The notes under the pieces: generated by a model | The model's input: only the letters and a program-made list of their open reading frames with translations | What the model was told of the DNA's origin: nothing | The model's database searches: none | Translations under genes and position numbers: made by a program | Part shown: piece after piece, positions 11,373 through 22,639 of the stretch | How positions within the stretch are numbered: position 1 is the stretch's first letter | Layout of the letters: the number at the start of each line of letters is the position of its first letter | NCBI GenBank assembly: GCA_003254925.1 | Contig: QANZ01014283.1 | Coordinates: forward strand, 62,001 to 126,000 | Source of the DNA: Chamaecrista fasciculata | Taxonomy: Eukaryota; Streptophyta; Magnoliopsida; Fabales; Fabaceae | Direction of reading: 5' to 3' | Length of the DNA: 64,000 nt

Positions 11373-11654
11373 ATAAAATTAAAATACTAGAGTTTTGGAC
11401 TTGGGAACAAAAGTTAAAAGTATATGAAAAAACTTGACCAAAATACAAGAGTTTAATTCCTAGCAAGCTTTCTCATCTTAACCAATTCTGTTAGATCATG
11501 TCTTTTTTTAAATAAATTATTCGAAAAAAACTTAACTTGACTAGAAGTTAATGTGCTTGATTTGTGTAAATTATACGAAACGAAACAATTTAAGAAAAAA
11601 GTAATTGATATGAGTGACGACGAAAAGCTTTTATAGAAATGAACAATTAGAATT

Positions 11655-11796
11655 GTATTTCCTTTGGTTGTCCATGTTTAAACTATAGTCTATGAAATTA
11701 AATATAAGTGAAAATTTACTATTTAATCTATTTTTCTTTATTAAGTTAACAATTTAGTCCTTTATTTATTTTAAACGGGCACCCAAAACCCCTAAT
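11655..11796 (+). repeat. 5'-truncated relative of the Helitron-like element at 1221
   Basis: It matches the two units at 1221-1542 through 'GGTTGTCCATGTTTAAA', 'GAAAATTTACTATTT', 'TTAACAATTTAGTCC' and 'ACGGGCACCCAAAACCCC', and ends in CTAA followed by T. The beginning of the unit is missing. It shows the repeat is dispersed and not only a local tandem. Confidence 0.5.
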
Positions 11797-11940
11797 ATAT
11801 AAAAACGGAAGGGCGATTATACAAGAAGGAAGAAGATGTTGTGACTTGTGTACACTGTAGCGTTAAATAAAAACGATGTGGCAAGACAAAAAATGCTAGA
11901 TCAATTGGACGGTTCAGATTCACTGGTGAAATAAAGAATT

Positions 11941-12382
11941 GGTCAAAGTGTATTTTTGGTCTCATAACTTTTGCTCAGATCTCAATTTGGTCCCATAACT
12001 TTTTTATTATACTTTTGGTCTCATATCTTTAAAAAAAATTGCAGATTTAATCCCGTATCATTTTTGGTCTCATATTTTTTTGTTAGGTTGCAAAATTGAT
12101 CTCATATCTTTGCAAAAATTTTCATCATTAGTCTCACCTTATCCAAAGATATAAGACCAATTTTGTATCTGACCTAAAGATAGAGGACCAATTCTATAAC
12201 TTGAACAAAAAATATGGAACAAATTCTGCAACCTAACCCAAAGATATTGAACCAAAAGTGCAACATGGTACTAAATCTACAACTTGATCAAAAGATATAT
12301 AACAAAAAGTATAACAACAAAAAGTTATGTGACCAAATTGAGACCTAAGTAAAAGTTATAGTACTAAAAATGTACTTCAACC
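11941..12382. mobile_element. Inverted-repeat element upstream of the methyltransferase leader (copy B only)
   Basis: The left arm starts GGTCAAAGTGTATTTTTGG and the right arm, reverse-complemented, starts GGTTGAAGTACATTTTTAG. The arms stay complementary for roughly 90 bases, including CTCAATTTGGTC on both. The matching place in copy A (about 4450-4475) lacks it, so it inserted after the duplication. The 9-bp flanks TAAAGAATT and TAAAACTTT are only partly alike. It ends about 75 bp upstream of the candidate TATA box. Confidence 0.7.
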
Positions 12383-12457
12383 TAAAACTTTTGAGAAACG
12401 AATTTCAAGGAATGTGAACTCAACTACTACTTGCTTGCAATGCATGATGGCATTGTT

Positions 12458-12470
12458 GTTATTTATAAGA
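12458..12470 (+). promoter_or_regulatory. Candidate TATA box of the methyltransferase-like gene
   Basis: The sequence GTTATTTATAAGA lies in the conserved upstream block. If used, transcription would start near 12490, giving a leader of about 490 nt that contains both uORFs below. In copy A the same place has become a (TA)n run. This is inferred from position and composition only. Confidence 0.35.
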
Positions 12471-12696
12471 CTAGATGGGGGCAATTACGAATGAGACCCC
12501 TGTTACACTGTATGCGCGTGTCACCGGCCATTCTGGTCACACTTTCTTTGACTCTTTTATCTCTCTCCTTCTTCTTCATCATCATCTCTTTCCCTTTACA
12601 TCTCTGCAAATCCAAAATCTCTCATTCTCTAGTTTTCTCTCTTCATTCAATCTATCAATCATCTCAAAAGTATCCTCATTTCTCACACCACGCTTC

Positions 12697-12723
12697 ATGG
12701 ACTCTCTCTTCTCTATACCATAA
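12697..12723 (+). CDS. Short upstream ORF (8 codons), MDSLFSIP
   Basis: ATG at 12697 and TAA at 12721-12723 encode MDSLFSIP. It ends 13 nt before the next uORF. The ATG and first seven residues survive in copy A, where the frame runs on into the remnant of the second uORF. It is presumably a minor uORF if the transcript starts near 12490. Confidence 0.4.
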   Translation: MDSLFSIP

Positions 12724-12736
12724 TCTCACAGAAGCC

Positions 12737-12856
12737 ATGTCTTCCCGTTTTGCCCCTCCTTTTCCTCTCTATTTCCCATTATTCTCTTCTCTCTCTCCCA
12801 GAAAATCCTCCCTCATCGGCGCTAACCACACTTCCGCTCGCTTCAGCTCCCGATAA
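12737..12856 (+). CDS. Upstream ORF (39 codons) in the methyltransferase leader
   Basis: ATG at 12737 and TAA at 12854-12856 give a 39-residue peptide beginning MSSRFAPPFPLYF and ending TSARFSSR. It lies 122 nt upstream of the main ATG, in the same exon. From established knowledge, Arabidopsis homologues of this methyltransferase family (At5g01710 and At5g03190, as I recall) are among genes with conserved peptide uORFs that lower main-ORF translation. I cannot align the peptide here, so conservation is an inference. In copy A only the last few codons (TRFSSL then stop) remain after an internal deletion. Confidence 0.55.
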   Translation: MSSRFAPPFPLYFPLFSSLSPRKSSLIGANHTSARFSSR

Positions 12857-12978
12857 GCTTCATTCTGTTCATACATATTTTTTCTCCATTCATTCATTCT
12901 TTCTTCAAAGATAAACATAAACACATTGATTTTCTTTTTCTTTTTCTGTAAAAGCAAAGTATAGAATCAACTTCTACC

Positions 12979-14550
12979 ATGGAGCCTGCCACAGGCAAGC
13001 CCGGCTTTCTCCGTAACGTTATGGTACGTTTACTTGTGTTCGGCGTCTTCATCATAGTCGCTCGGTTTGCTTACGTCATCACCCTCGCCGGCGAGTCCTG
13101 CTCCGTCGGCGACTTCTGCTTCTTCTCCCTCCCGGAGAGTCTCAACTTCATCGTCGCCGGCGCCGGTTCCGCCGGCGCTTTAGCCGTCTCCTCCAACGAC
13201 GCCGTCGTCATCCAGACTTCCACCGCCGCCCCGAGGCCGGAGGTTTACAAGAGTGAAGATTGGATCAAAGCCGTGAGTTTCTACTCCTCCGTGTTCCAAG
13301 ATCTGATCTCCGACGGCCATCTCTCGCCGGAGTCGAAATCGCTCTGCGTCGAAACGCTGACCGGCCGGGACGTGTTCGCTTTGAAGGAGATCGGCGTTTC
13401 GGACTCGATTGGGATCTCAAAGAAAGCTTCGAAGCCGTTGGTGAAAGCCGGCCAGGCTCATAAAATGCCGTTTCGAGATAACACATTCGACTTCATTTTT
13501 TCCGGTGAGGGTGGGCTCGAGAAATCGTTGCGACCGTCAGATTTCGCCTCTGAGATTGCTCGGACGCTTAAACCCGAAGGGTTTGTGGTGTTCCATGTAA
13601 AAGCTACAGATACGTATAGTTTCAATTCATTCCTTGATTTGTTTAATAACTTCAAATTAGTGAAGTCGCGTGATATAGATGGGTTTGATAATTCAATGCC
13701 TCATATTAGAGAAATTGTTCTGAGGAAAGAGTTTGATGGGTTTGTTCATGAGTTTGAGAAATTTGATGATGATGATGATGGTTCAAATGGAAAATGCTCT
13801 TCTGATGGGTATAAGCAAGAATTGGTTAGAAATGCTGAGCCTCTGATTGCAGAGGAGCCACTGAAGCCGTGGATTACTTTGAAGAGGAATGTAAAAAACA
13901 TAAAGTATCTTCCATCAATGGTGGATATAAGCTTCAAGAATAGGTATGTGTATGTGGATGTTGGAGCTAGAAGTTATGGCTCCAGTATAGGGAGTTGGTT
14001 TAGGAAGCAGTATCCAAAGCAGAACAAAACCTTTCATGTGTATGCAATTGAGGCTGATAAAACTTTTCATCATGAGTATGGTTTGAAGAAAGGGATCACT
14101 TTGCTGCCTTATGCTGCTTGGGTGAGGAATGAGACCTTAACATTTGAAATTCATCACGACCCAGGCGAGCATGTTGAGGTTAAAGGTAGAGGCATGGGTA
14201 GGATTCAGCCATTGCAGTCATCATCATCATCATCAGATGGTTTTGATGGTGAAGTAGAGAAAATCCAAGGCTTTGATTTTGCAAACTGGTTGAAGAACAC
14301 AGTGTCAAAGAATGATTTTGTTGTGATGAAGATGGATGTGGAAGGCACTGAATTTGATCTGATTCCGCGGTTGTTTGAAACCGGAGCTATCTGTTTGGTG
14401 GATGAGATTTTTCTTGAATGCCATTACAATAGGTGGCAAAGATGTTGCCCAGGGCAGAGGAGTTCAAAGTATGAGAAAACTTATGATCAATGCTTGGAGC
14501 TTTTCAATTCTCTTAGGCAAAGTGGAGTTCTTGTTCATCAATGGTTTTAA
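12979..14550 (+). CDS. Membrane-anchored methyltransferase-like protein (At5g01710 type), 523 aa
   Basis: This is a single-exon gene, starting at ATG 12979 (context ACCATGG) and ending TAA. A hydrophobic segment at residues 14-36 suggests a type II signal anchor, probably in the Golgi or ER. Residues about 115-215 resemble a class I methyltransferase domain (CVETLTG, then MPFRDNTFDFIFS, ARTLKPEGFVVFHV). An acidic linker (DDDDDG near 263) leads to an FkbM-like domain: VDVGARSYGSS at 326, AIEAD at 356, LPYAAWVRNE at 376, VVMKMDVEGTEFDLIPRL at 448. The C-terminus is Cys-rich and conserved (CHYNRWQRCCPGQRS, then VLVHQW). Substrate is unknown; the Arabidopsis homologue is only described as a SAM-dependent methyltransferase. 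The leader holds two uORFs. A broken paralog lies at 4440-6610. Confidence 0.9.
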   Translation: MEPATGKPGFLRNVMVRLLVFGVFIIVARFAYVITLAGESCSVGDFCFFSLPESLNFIVAGAGSAGALAVSSNDAVVIQTSTAAPRPEVYKSEDWIKAVSFYSSVFQDLISDGHLSPESKSLCVETLTGRDVFALKEIGVSDSIGISKKASKPLVKAGQAHKMPFRDNTFDFIFSGEGGLEKSLRPSDFASEIARTLKPEGFVVFHVKATDTYSFNSFLDLFNNFKLVKSRDIDGFDNSMPHIREIVLRKEFDGFVHEFEKFDDDDDGSNGKCSSDGYKQELVRNAEPLIAEEPLKPWITLKRNVKNIKYLPSMVDISFKNRYVYVDVGARSYGSSIGSWFRKQYPKQNKTFHVYAIEADKTFHHEYGLKKGITLLPYAAWVRNETLTFEIHHDPGEHVEVKGRGMGRIQPLQSSSSSSDGFDGEVEKIQGFDFANWLKNTVSKNDFVVMKMDVEGTEFDLIPRLFETGAICLVDEIFLECHYNRWQRCCPGQRSSKYEKTYDQCLELFNSLRQSGVLVHQWF

Positions 14551-17500
14551 TCACCTCATAGGTTATATCCTAATCCTCCATATATCTCTTGTGACATTCT
14601 TGTTTTCCTTTTACCCTTGCCATATTTCACCCAGAGAGAAGCAGGTTCTTTTTGTGTTTCAAATTTCTTTCCCTGTAACAGTTGCAAATGAAAATGGAAT
14701 CATCTCCTTACATCCATTATATTTGTTGCACATGTCTCTAATTTAGTAGGAAAAGTATAGCCTTGTATAGAAATGGATAATGTGATATGTTGTAGTTTCT
14801 GATGAGATTTCCATTGTTCTTTATTAGAGTACCATGATTCATTATATTCGTTTCATTACATGAATAACAAGATTGTTGGGAATCTTCTTGTGTTTAAGCT
14901 GGAAAATGGTGGTGATTTTTGAGAAACTGTTAGAAAGTGCTTGTTCTCTGTACCCTTCTTTTTCGTCTGCTTCTTTGCAGTTTATGAACTTATGATTTAA
15001 CTAGTTATAATGTTCATATACTATTAGAGGAGGCATTTTATCTGTCGACATCATTACCCTGATATCTTACACATATCAGAAGTTATCCATTTGGTGTAAA
15101 TACCAATTGTCCAAATGTAACATGTTTTACTATTGAACATGAAAATCTAAAACACCATGCTATATCTCATGTTTAGACACCCAAGAGAGTCCTTCACTGT
15201 AAAACAAGCTACTATTTGCTTTCTATCTGGTATTCAAAGTAGAAACCAGTACTATATTCTCTGCCATAAACCACTGTATGCTTTGTAAATCCCCAAATCC
15301 GGAAATACCTGTTCATTCTTTCACTTTTCTCTATGGCCTTTATTATTATTTTTTATTTAATCTCCATTGGTGGGAAGATGATTAGGGTTTTTCCACTTTA
15401 GCCCTCCTTAAAGTGAGGCCGTGTGTGGGGTACCAGGAAAGGGTATTGGTTGTTGAAGAAAGACTAAAGTGTGTGCACGACAAAAGAAAAAGGATATAAT
15501 TTTGTGTGTGTTTGTCTGTGTATCCCTTAATTAATGGCAGGTGAAAACAGTGACCAAAATTCTCGAGTATGAGTTGCAATCTAGCTGGTTCCTGGTAGGT
15601 TGGTTCTCTTCTTTATGATCAAGACTTCACTTATTCATGTCTATCACGTGTGGACCAACCTAAAGAAAGCTACAGGATAACCAGATTTTTGTTATTTTGG
15701 AGCCAGATATTATCCAGGGTATTCTTAGTTCGGATATGTACAAAGAAGACTTATAGAGGTCTCGGTATGCAAAGTATAATCCGGGGAAGGAAAACTATTC
15801 AGAAAGATTTATCTATCAATAATTTAATTGTTGACATGTGCAAGGACAGAACGTGTTGGCGCCAGTTGATCCATATAGTAGATTATATCAAATGGGAATA
15901 AACTTTGGTTGTTATTGTTAAAAAATTATGTCTCGTTATAATTTAGTATTGAACTGTATAGTATAGTAGTAAGGTGTTCTTAAAATGATTTATAAGTCAA
16001 GCAAGGGAAGGATGAGATGAAATCTGTGGTTTGAGTTAAACAGTGTGATTAGCCATGAAGAGTGGAGTGAAAAAGATAGGTAATAGATTAGGAAGGTGTG
16101 AAATGGTTTTGTTTAACAAGGGGTCAAAAAGAATAATGAAACCAAAGGGAGAGAATTAAGCGTATTATGTAGGCAGAAATCTGGACAGGTTGGGTACTTT
16201 AGTCTCCTGTGTGTGTTTGTACTCATCTCACAACAAAGTGGGTGGGTCACAATCCTTTTGTTTTTCTTTGACTAATCACATGATGGTGGATTCGTTATCT
16301 TGCAAGAAATTACGGCGAGAAATATTTTTGTAATCCTCTTTTAACAATTAAATTTAAGACAAATAAAAATAAAAGAACTAGGAATGTGAGGTATAAGCAC
16401 GAAAAATTGGATTCTCTGAAATTAGATAATTTTTAGTGCTTATCATTAAGATTTCGGTATGTGATGACTTGATTTTCCAAACCATACTGTTTTATTAAAT
16501 GAAACCACACGTTTTGGCTTAAATTATTCAGGCGTCCAATTGTAAAGAATCACAGAGGATTTCTGACAGTTCCGAGTCAATAAACAGGGTATTATGATTT
16601 TTAGAATTGAACTCAAACATAAAGTGTATCAAAATCAAGCTTTATCTATGAATATTTGTTTTTTTTTGTCCTTCTTCATCTATGAATTTTATTTTATGTA
16701 TAGTTAAATTCTCATATTTGAATTAGATTTTGGAAAACATTAAAATAAATTATTTTTTACTTGTGTAAAATTTATTTTCACTAATTTTTTACATTTAGAA
16801 TCATTAAAAAAATAATAAAAACGAATATATTTAAAAATTATTTCAGTATTTATAAAATATTTAATATATTATTTTTTATAAATATTATATTTTTATGTAA
16901 AAAAATAAATATTTATTATTATTATGAATAAAGTATATATTTATTTATTCTCATATATATATATATATATATATTGTTCTTGACTTATAGCATGAACTCT
17001 AATATAGCTAAAGTTAGGTATTTTAATCATTCTTAGAGATAATAAATGCAGGTTTTTCCAAGGTTTTTATACTGGACGTAGATGAGGCAATGAATCACAA
17101 GGGTGACAAGTCTTTGAAATCTGTCAAATTTTGAGTGTTTTATAAAATGTGTTAAAAGCATTTTAAAGGAAAATCAAAGGAGTTCTAACATGCTAATTGC
17201 TTCTTATGGTAAAAGTGATTACATAAATTGGTGTAGTTAGAGAAATATATATGAAGCATGCTTCATAGTGGAAAGATAGATATTTTATTAAGTGTGACAG
17301 CTGAAACAGTTGGTGCCCCATGCTATTGCTGCTAGCTTCTTTAATTATTTGTTGTCATAATCCATTTATTGATTTCCAGTCCACCAATCAAAATGCTAAA
17401 TTTTCAACATCACTATCAAGCACACATTCCTACTTTCCATGTTTCTTTTTTTTTTTTTTTTTTTGGAGGATTAATAAATAAGGAACCTATATTCTCATGA

Positions 17501-18860
17501 CTATAACTTTTTGAAATATTTGTCAATGAAAAAACAAGGAGATGGATTTATCAAATTATAGAATTAGTAACTTTCATAAAACCAGTTAACTTGACTTGTG
17601 CTCGAAGTCAAGGCTTCAATCTCTACTCATATTTTTGGAGAGTGTCGTACTGTCTTTTTTTAATTTTCCATTTACTGATACACTTGTATAATTAAAATAT
17701 CATAAATTTAATTTTTTAAAGTTTACTAAAAAAGTAATCTTGCAACACAATCAGACTACTTTTAATGTTCTTTTTTATGAACCCCCAAAGGCCTAAATGG
17801 TCTCTATACATTTGATGAATATATTGGGTAAGCCCAATTGTATAGAGCCCAAATCACCAAATATTAAACAAAACTAGAAAATAAACACGGTGTTCCGTAA
17901 GCCAAAAATTTTTATTTTCTGCTTCCCAATAATTAATGGGGAATTATTACTATTATTAAAACATTGTTTCAGTTAAAAGTTTAATGTTTAAATTTTTTTC
18001 TTGTAGTTTTATTAAGCTCACTAAAATCAACATTCTAATATATATATAAAAAAAGACCTTTATATGTGGCGGACTCAATTTTATCTAGCCCACTGAAAAA
18101 TCTATGGAAAGGAGAAATTGTTCAGCAAAATGAAGAAAAAATCTCTTCTACAAAGAGAATAAATTATTACAAATGTTGAAGAGAGGAGGGGTTGTCTTGC
18201 AGAGTTGAGTTTAGCTATTTTATTTGTTATTTCAAAAATTGTATGATATAAGGTTATGAATTTTCTTAGTTTCACACTAGAGATATTTTTTTGGGCCAGA
18301 AAACTAGAGGATTAAATTTGTGTTATCTTTACTATCATGTTCTAGAATCTAGATACACTTTTATAACTCATACCCCACTTTCTATCAACTCTCATTATTT
18401 TTTGACTAACTTGAGTGTCTGAACTATTCCATTTTATTTTCTGATTCTTGTGCAGATTTTCATATCCATCAACTTACCAGAGGGTTCCTAATTCTGTTAA
18501 AGAGTAAGTTAATGTTTATTTTTATTGTACTAATAACATTACAAATCTTTCTATATTTTGACTTTGTCTCTTTTTCTTCATCAATAAAGTAAAATTCTTA
18601 TAAAAATTAATAATTTCTCAAATTTAAACTTAAAAATAAATTAATAATTTAGTTTGTGAAATATATTATTTATCTCAATTTAAACATGAATTACACTCTA
18701 TAATGTACAAAGAATGAAAAAAGGATATCACCAACAAAACATGTGATTGCTTTGTTAATGTTAGTGAAGCTTTTTCCCTCAGCAAGCTATATTTATGGAT
18801 TTATGTGTATTCTTACCCTCCTTTTTCTTTAAGGTAAATCACAAAGATACCTGTAATCAA
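14551..18860. other. 3' flank and gene-poor AT-rich interval
   Basis: The first 250 bases are probably the 3' UTR of the methyltransferase-like gene (T-rich, no further conserved frame). Beyond that I see no gene: the ORFs are short and without family features. The interval holds homopolymer runs (poly-T near 17443-17464), a (TA)n run at 16953-16974, and AT-rich low-complexity sequence at 16700-16980. No tRNA or other RNA gene was recognised. Confidence 0.5.
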
Positions 18861-18867
18861 ATTTTTA

Positions 18868-18990
18868 ACGACACTTGTCACATGTCGCGTATGTCACTCA
18901 CTAAAAAATAATCAAATTTCTCAGTTTCCGAATGCCTATTTAGTCCCTACGAACCCTAATCCCCAATTTCTTAATTTCTTCAACCAATTT
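18868..18990 (+). repeat. Left arm of a diverged inverted repeat around the LINE
   Basis: The sequence around 'TAGTCCCTACGAACCCTAATCCCCAATT' (positions 18951-18980, broken here by intervening bases) matches in reverse complement 22140-22245, where 'AATTGGGGATTAGG' and 'GTTCGTAGG' occur. Similarity extends through 'CACTAAAAAATAATCAAATTT'. The two arms enclose 19000-22130, most of which is a later LINE insertion. Without the LINE the interval would be about 860 bp. Confidence 0.55.
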
Positions 18991-19547
18991 ATCACGTCTG
19001 TGTTTGTTTCTCCAGAAGCTAAGAGAAACTCGCATCATTAGGATTTGGGATAGCCAATTTTAACAATTTTCTCTTGGAATACTTGTGGAATCCAACTAAT
19101 TTCGATCGAATTAATTTAGGAATCTAACTCCTTGTTTTGGGTTATTTTGATATAGGAAAACGATGGCTCCAAGATTGATTGTTTGGCTAATGGTTAGTAT
19201 TATTATGCACATTGGAAATAAATTGCTAATTAGGTTGGGACATGAAACTTTTTTGTTTAATGTTATTATTATATATATGGATAAGTCTATGATACAACTT
19301 CTTGTATCATGCAAGAAGTGAGGTGATATAATCTATTATTTAAATAATTTAATTGTGAGAAATAATAATAATAAAAAAAGTATGAACCAATCAAATAATA
19401 TAAATCATGCCACTTCACTTATTACGTGATACAATAAGTCGCATCATAAATTTACTATATAGGTATGTAGTGTGTTTATACCTTCCAAGTTTTGCATATA
19501 TTGACGTGCTTTTTATTGAAAACCTTGGATTGAAGGAACCTCTAAAG

Positions 19548-22057
19548 AGTCTCAGGAAGCTGTTTCTAAGTTAAAGAGTCTTAAAAAAGGCAAGTTTGGT
19601 TGGTTTATTCTTAAACTGGACCTTGAAAAGGCCTATGATAAAATCAACTGGAGTTTTGTTGTCTCTACCCTCAAGTTTTTCAACTTTCCTTCCAAATGAA
19701 TTAACTTGATTTTTAGTTGCATATCTTCTGTTTCTCATACCCTCATTTTTAATGGTGGCCTTGCTGATCCTATCACTCCGTCTTGTGGCATTCGCCAGGG
19801 AGACCCCATTTCTCCCTACCTTTTTATTATGTGCATGGAAATTTTCACCCAAATCATTCAAAAAGAGGTTAATGATAAAAACTGGATGCCCCTTAAAGTT
19901 GGTGGCTGCAAGCTTTCTCACCTTTTCTTTCCAGATGATGTTCTGATTTTTGCTAGGGCTGATCATAGTAGCATTAGTGCTGTCCATAGAGCCCTTGATC
20001 TTTTCCTTTCCTGCTCTGGTCTTGCTGTTAATAGAGAGAAGTCCTCGATTTGGTTCTCTAATAATACCTCTATTTTGGATCAAAACTTGGTTATTGATAC
20101 TTTAGGCTTTAGAGCTTCTAGTTCTTTAGGTAAGTATTTGGGTTTCCCTCTGGGTATTAATAAGAAATGCTCTGATTTTAAGCCTATTGTGGATAAAGTT
20201 ATTAACAAGATTGAGCCTTGGAAGGCCAAAAATCTTTCTTTTGGAGGGAAAATCACCTTGATAAATGCTGTCTGTGCCCCTATTATTGCTTACTTCATGC
20301 AGTGTTTAGCTTTTCCTAAAAGAGTTTGTGAATCTATTGATAGAGCTTTGCGTGACTTTTTATGGAGTGACCACTTGGGTAATAAAAAACTGCATTTAGT
20401 TAACTGGTCCATCATCTGCTCAAGTAGGAATTTAGGTGGCCTTGGGGTTGCTCATTCACATGTTAGAAATAAAGCATACCTTGCTAAGTTATTCTGGAGA
20501 GTCCAAACTGATCACAATTCTTGTTGGAGTCATATTTGCAACCACAGATTGTCTCTTAAAAGTTGTAGTTCTTCCCATATAGGGCAGTGTCTTTTAAATG
20601 GTAAAGAGCTTGCCTCTAAAGGCACTTGTAAGATCATTCATTCTGGTGCTAACACTCTTTTTTGGCTTGATAGTTGGTGCCCTTTAGGCTGTCTTAGAAG
20701 TTTGATTTCAGGTCCTTTAACTAGAGAAGAGTTTGAGCTTACTGTTGGTGAGGTTGTTGCTTCGAGTGGCTGCTGGAATCGGGCTAAGTGCTCTTTTATT
20801 TTTCCTTCTCACTTTAAATTGGCGTCTTGTCTGTTCATTGTAATCCCTTATCTCTCACTAGTGACAGTAGGACTTGGAAATTCAATTTAAATGGCTCCTA
20901 TGATCTGAAGTCAGCTTAGTCTCTTGCTTCTAGTATCTACCTTCCTGATAGTTCTCCTAGAAGTGAACCTTGTAAATGGATTTGGAAAGCCCCTTGTCAC
21001 ATTAGGAAAGCCTTCTTCCTTTGGAAACTGTTTTGGGATGCTCTCCCTACCAATGGCCTTCTCTCTTCTAGAGGCATTCACCTTAATTCCTCCTTTCCAT
21101 TGTGTGGGGTTGAAATTGAATCTACTGCTCATATCATAAAAAACTGCACAGTTTCACAGTGGGTTTGGCGGCTTCATGCTTCCAAGTTCAATCCTCTATA
21201 TCACTCAAATTTCATTTCTTGGTTACACATCAATTGCTCTTCCATGGTTACCACTTCTCTTAACGTGTCTCATGGTACTCTCTTTGTTTACATTATTTGG
21301 CATATTTGGATTGCTAGAAATCAAAAAGTTTTCCAAAATGCTACCTTCTCTCCTTCCTCCATTTTTGGTGATGCTGTACGTGATGCCACGGAATGGTATT
21401 TCATGGCTGGAAATTCTCTGCATAATTCTTCTTCTTCTACTATCCATATCAAATGGGAACCTCCTCCCCTTGGCTGGTGGAAACTCAATTCTGATGGATC
21501 TTGCTCCTCCAATGCTTCTAAAGGTGTCATTGCCGCGGGTGGTCTGTTTAGGGACCATAATGGAAACTGGTGCAAGGGCTTCTCCAAGGCTCTTGGGTTT
21601 GGTTCTAGTCTTCTTGCTGAATTGTGGGCCATTAACATTGGTCTATACCTTACTCTTCAAGCTGGCTACCTCAACCTTATCATTGAGTCTGATTGTCTCC
21701 ATGCCATTGATCTTCTTTCTAGCGATTGTATCTCCCCCTCACATCACTATGGTGCTCTTATTTCTTCTTGCAGGTCAAAGTTTGGCGCCCTTCATCAAGT
21801 TAAGTTGCAACATATTCATAGAGAAGGGAACCATTGTGCAGACATCCTCGCTAAAGCTCATTCCCAGGATGATTTTGATTTACTTATTTTTGACAAGATG
21901 CCTGCCTTTTTTAGTGTAATGTTTTATGCTGATTTTGTGGGGATTGTTCAACCTCGTAGATTAGGTTTTGGGTAACTTTTGTATCTTCTTGTAATCTTGT
22001 TTTATTGTAATCCTGGATGTTTGTTTCTTTAATGATATTCCCTCTTTATGAAAAAAA
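19548..22057 (+). mobile_element. 5'-truncated plant L1-type LINE with RT, zinc-knuckle and RNase H
   Basis: The insertion is bounded by a perfect 16-bp direct repeat GAAGGAACCTCTAAAG (19532-19547 and 22058-22073) and ends in a short A-run. It starts inside the reverse transcriptase (DLEKAYDKINW at about 19620). Other RT motifs are GIRQGDPISPYLF at 19786 and FPDD, where FADD is usual, at about 19930. A zf-RVT region follows (TWKFNLNGSYDLKSA, ALPTNGLLSSRGI), then RNase H at about 21480-21860 with its acidic residues (NSDGS, AELWA, ESDC, NHCADILAKA). The frame is broken by TGA at 19697, a one-base shift near 20870 and a stop near 20918. ORF1 and endonuclease are absent. It is a dead copy; the intact target repeat suggests modest age. 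Confidence 0.95.
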
Positions 22058-22134
22058 GAAGGAACCTCTAAAGTGCATTGTGGCTTTTCATAGAGTATAG
22101 ATTAGATTAGATGTGAGTTGTAGAGAAGAAATGG

Positions 22135-22245
22135 AACCAAAATTGGGGATTAGGGTTCGTAGGAATTGAATTGGCTGAAGAAATTGAATTATTTCTTTTA
22201 GTGAACCACATAGTGAAAGATGTTATAAAAAATTGTCAAAACAAA
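22135..22245 (-). repeat. Right arm of the inverted repeat around the LINE
   Basis: This is the partner of 18868-18990 in opposite orientation. It retains 'GGGGATTAGGGTTCGTAGG', the complement of the left arm's 'CCTACGAACCCTAATCCCC'. Outside this core the arms are about three-quarters alike by eye. The arms probably derive from an older MITE or a local inversion. Confidence 0.5.
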
Positions 22246-22287
22246 ATAATAAAATCTTAAAATTTTAATGGTAAAAATCACAAAACA

Positions 22288-22620
22288 CACTACAAGAAAA
22301 GCGGTAATTAGAGGCGGAATTTAGAGGCGGACATCATTCCGTCTCTAATTTGTCCCAAATTCCGTCTCTAATCTGTGCCTGAATTTTCACTGACTTTAGA
22401 GACGGATTTAGAGACGCCAAATTCCGCCTCTAAAATAATTGAAGAATCCGTCCCTAATTCCGTGTCAAATCCGTGCCAAAAATTTTATTTTTTTGGCGGC
22501 ATTTTTTTCATTTTTGCGCCAATTTAGAGACGGATTTAGACTCGGAAATTTTTGTCTCAAAAATGGAAAATGTTAGAGACGAATTTAGACTCGGAAAATT
22601 CCGCCTCTAAATAAAAAAAT
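22288..22620 (+). mobile_element. CACTA (En/Spm-type) transposon terminus with subterminal repeats
   Basis: CACTACAAGAAAA at 22288 is the hallmark terminal inverted repeat of plant CACTA elements. It is followed by an array of about 10 diverged copies, in both orientations, of a subterminal word like TTAGAGACGGAATTT or its complement AATTCCGTCTCTAA (22302 to 22610), as expected for transposase binding sites. I cannot find the opposite terminus (TTTCTTGTAGTG) before the DWF1 coding region. Either the other end is lost or the element ends at an altered terminus. Confidence 0.8.
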
Positions 22621-22639
22621 AAAATAAATCCTTCAAAAA

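Larger units (their letters stand above)
7830..14435 (+). other. Segmental duplication, copy B (intact gene)
   Basis: This copy is collinear with 150-6610 (anchors listed there). It retains the complete methyltransferase-like gene and its leader. It carries private insertions not found at the matching place in copy A, the clearest being the inverted-repeat element at 11941-12382. Parts of 9300-11900 have no clear counterpart in copy A because both copies have been reshaped by insertions. Confidence 0.85.

Noticed and set aside
15650-15901. 83-codon ORF in the gene-poor interval
   Set aside because: There is no family feature, splice context or codon pattern suggesting coding. ORFs of this length are expected by chance.
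21176-21919. 247-codon ORF rich in leucine
   Set aside because: It is another frame of the LINE RNase H region. The supported frame is the one with the RNase H catalytic residues.
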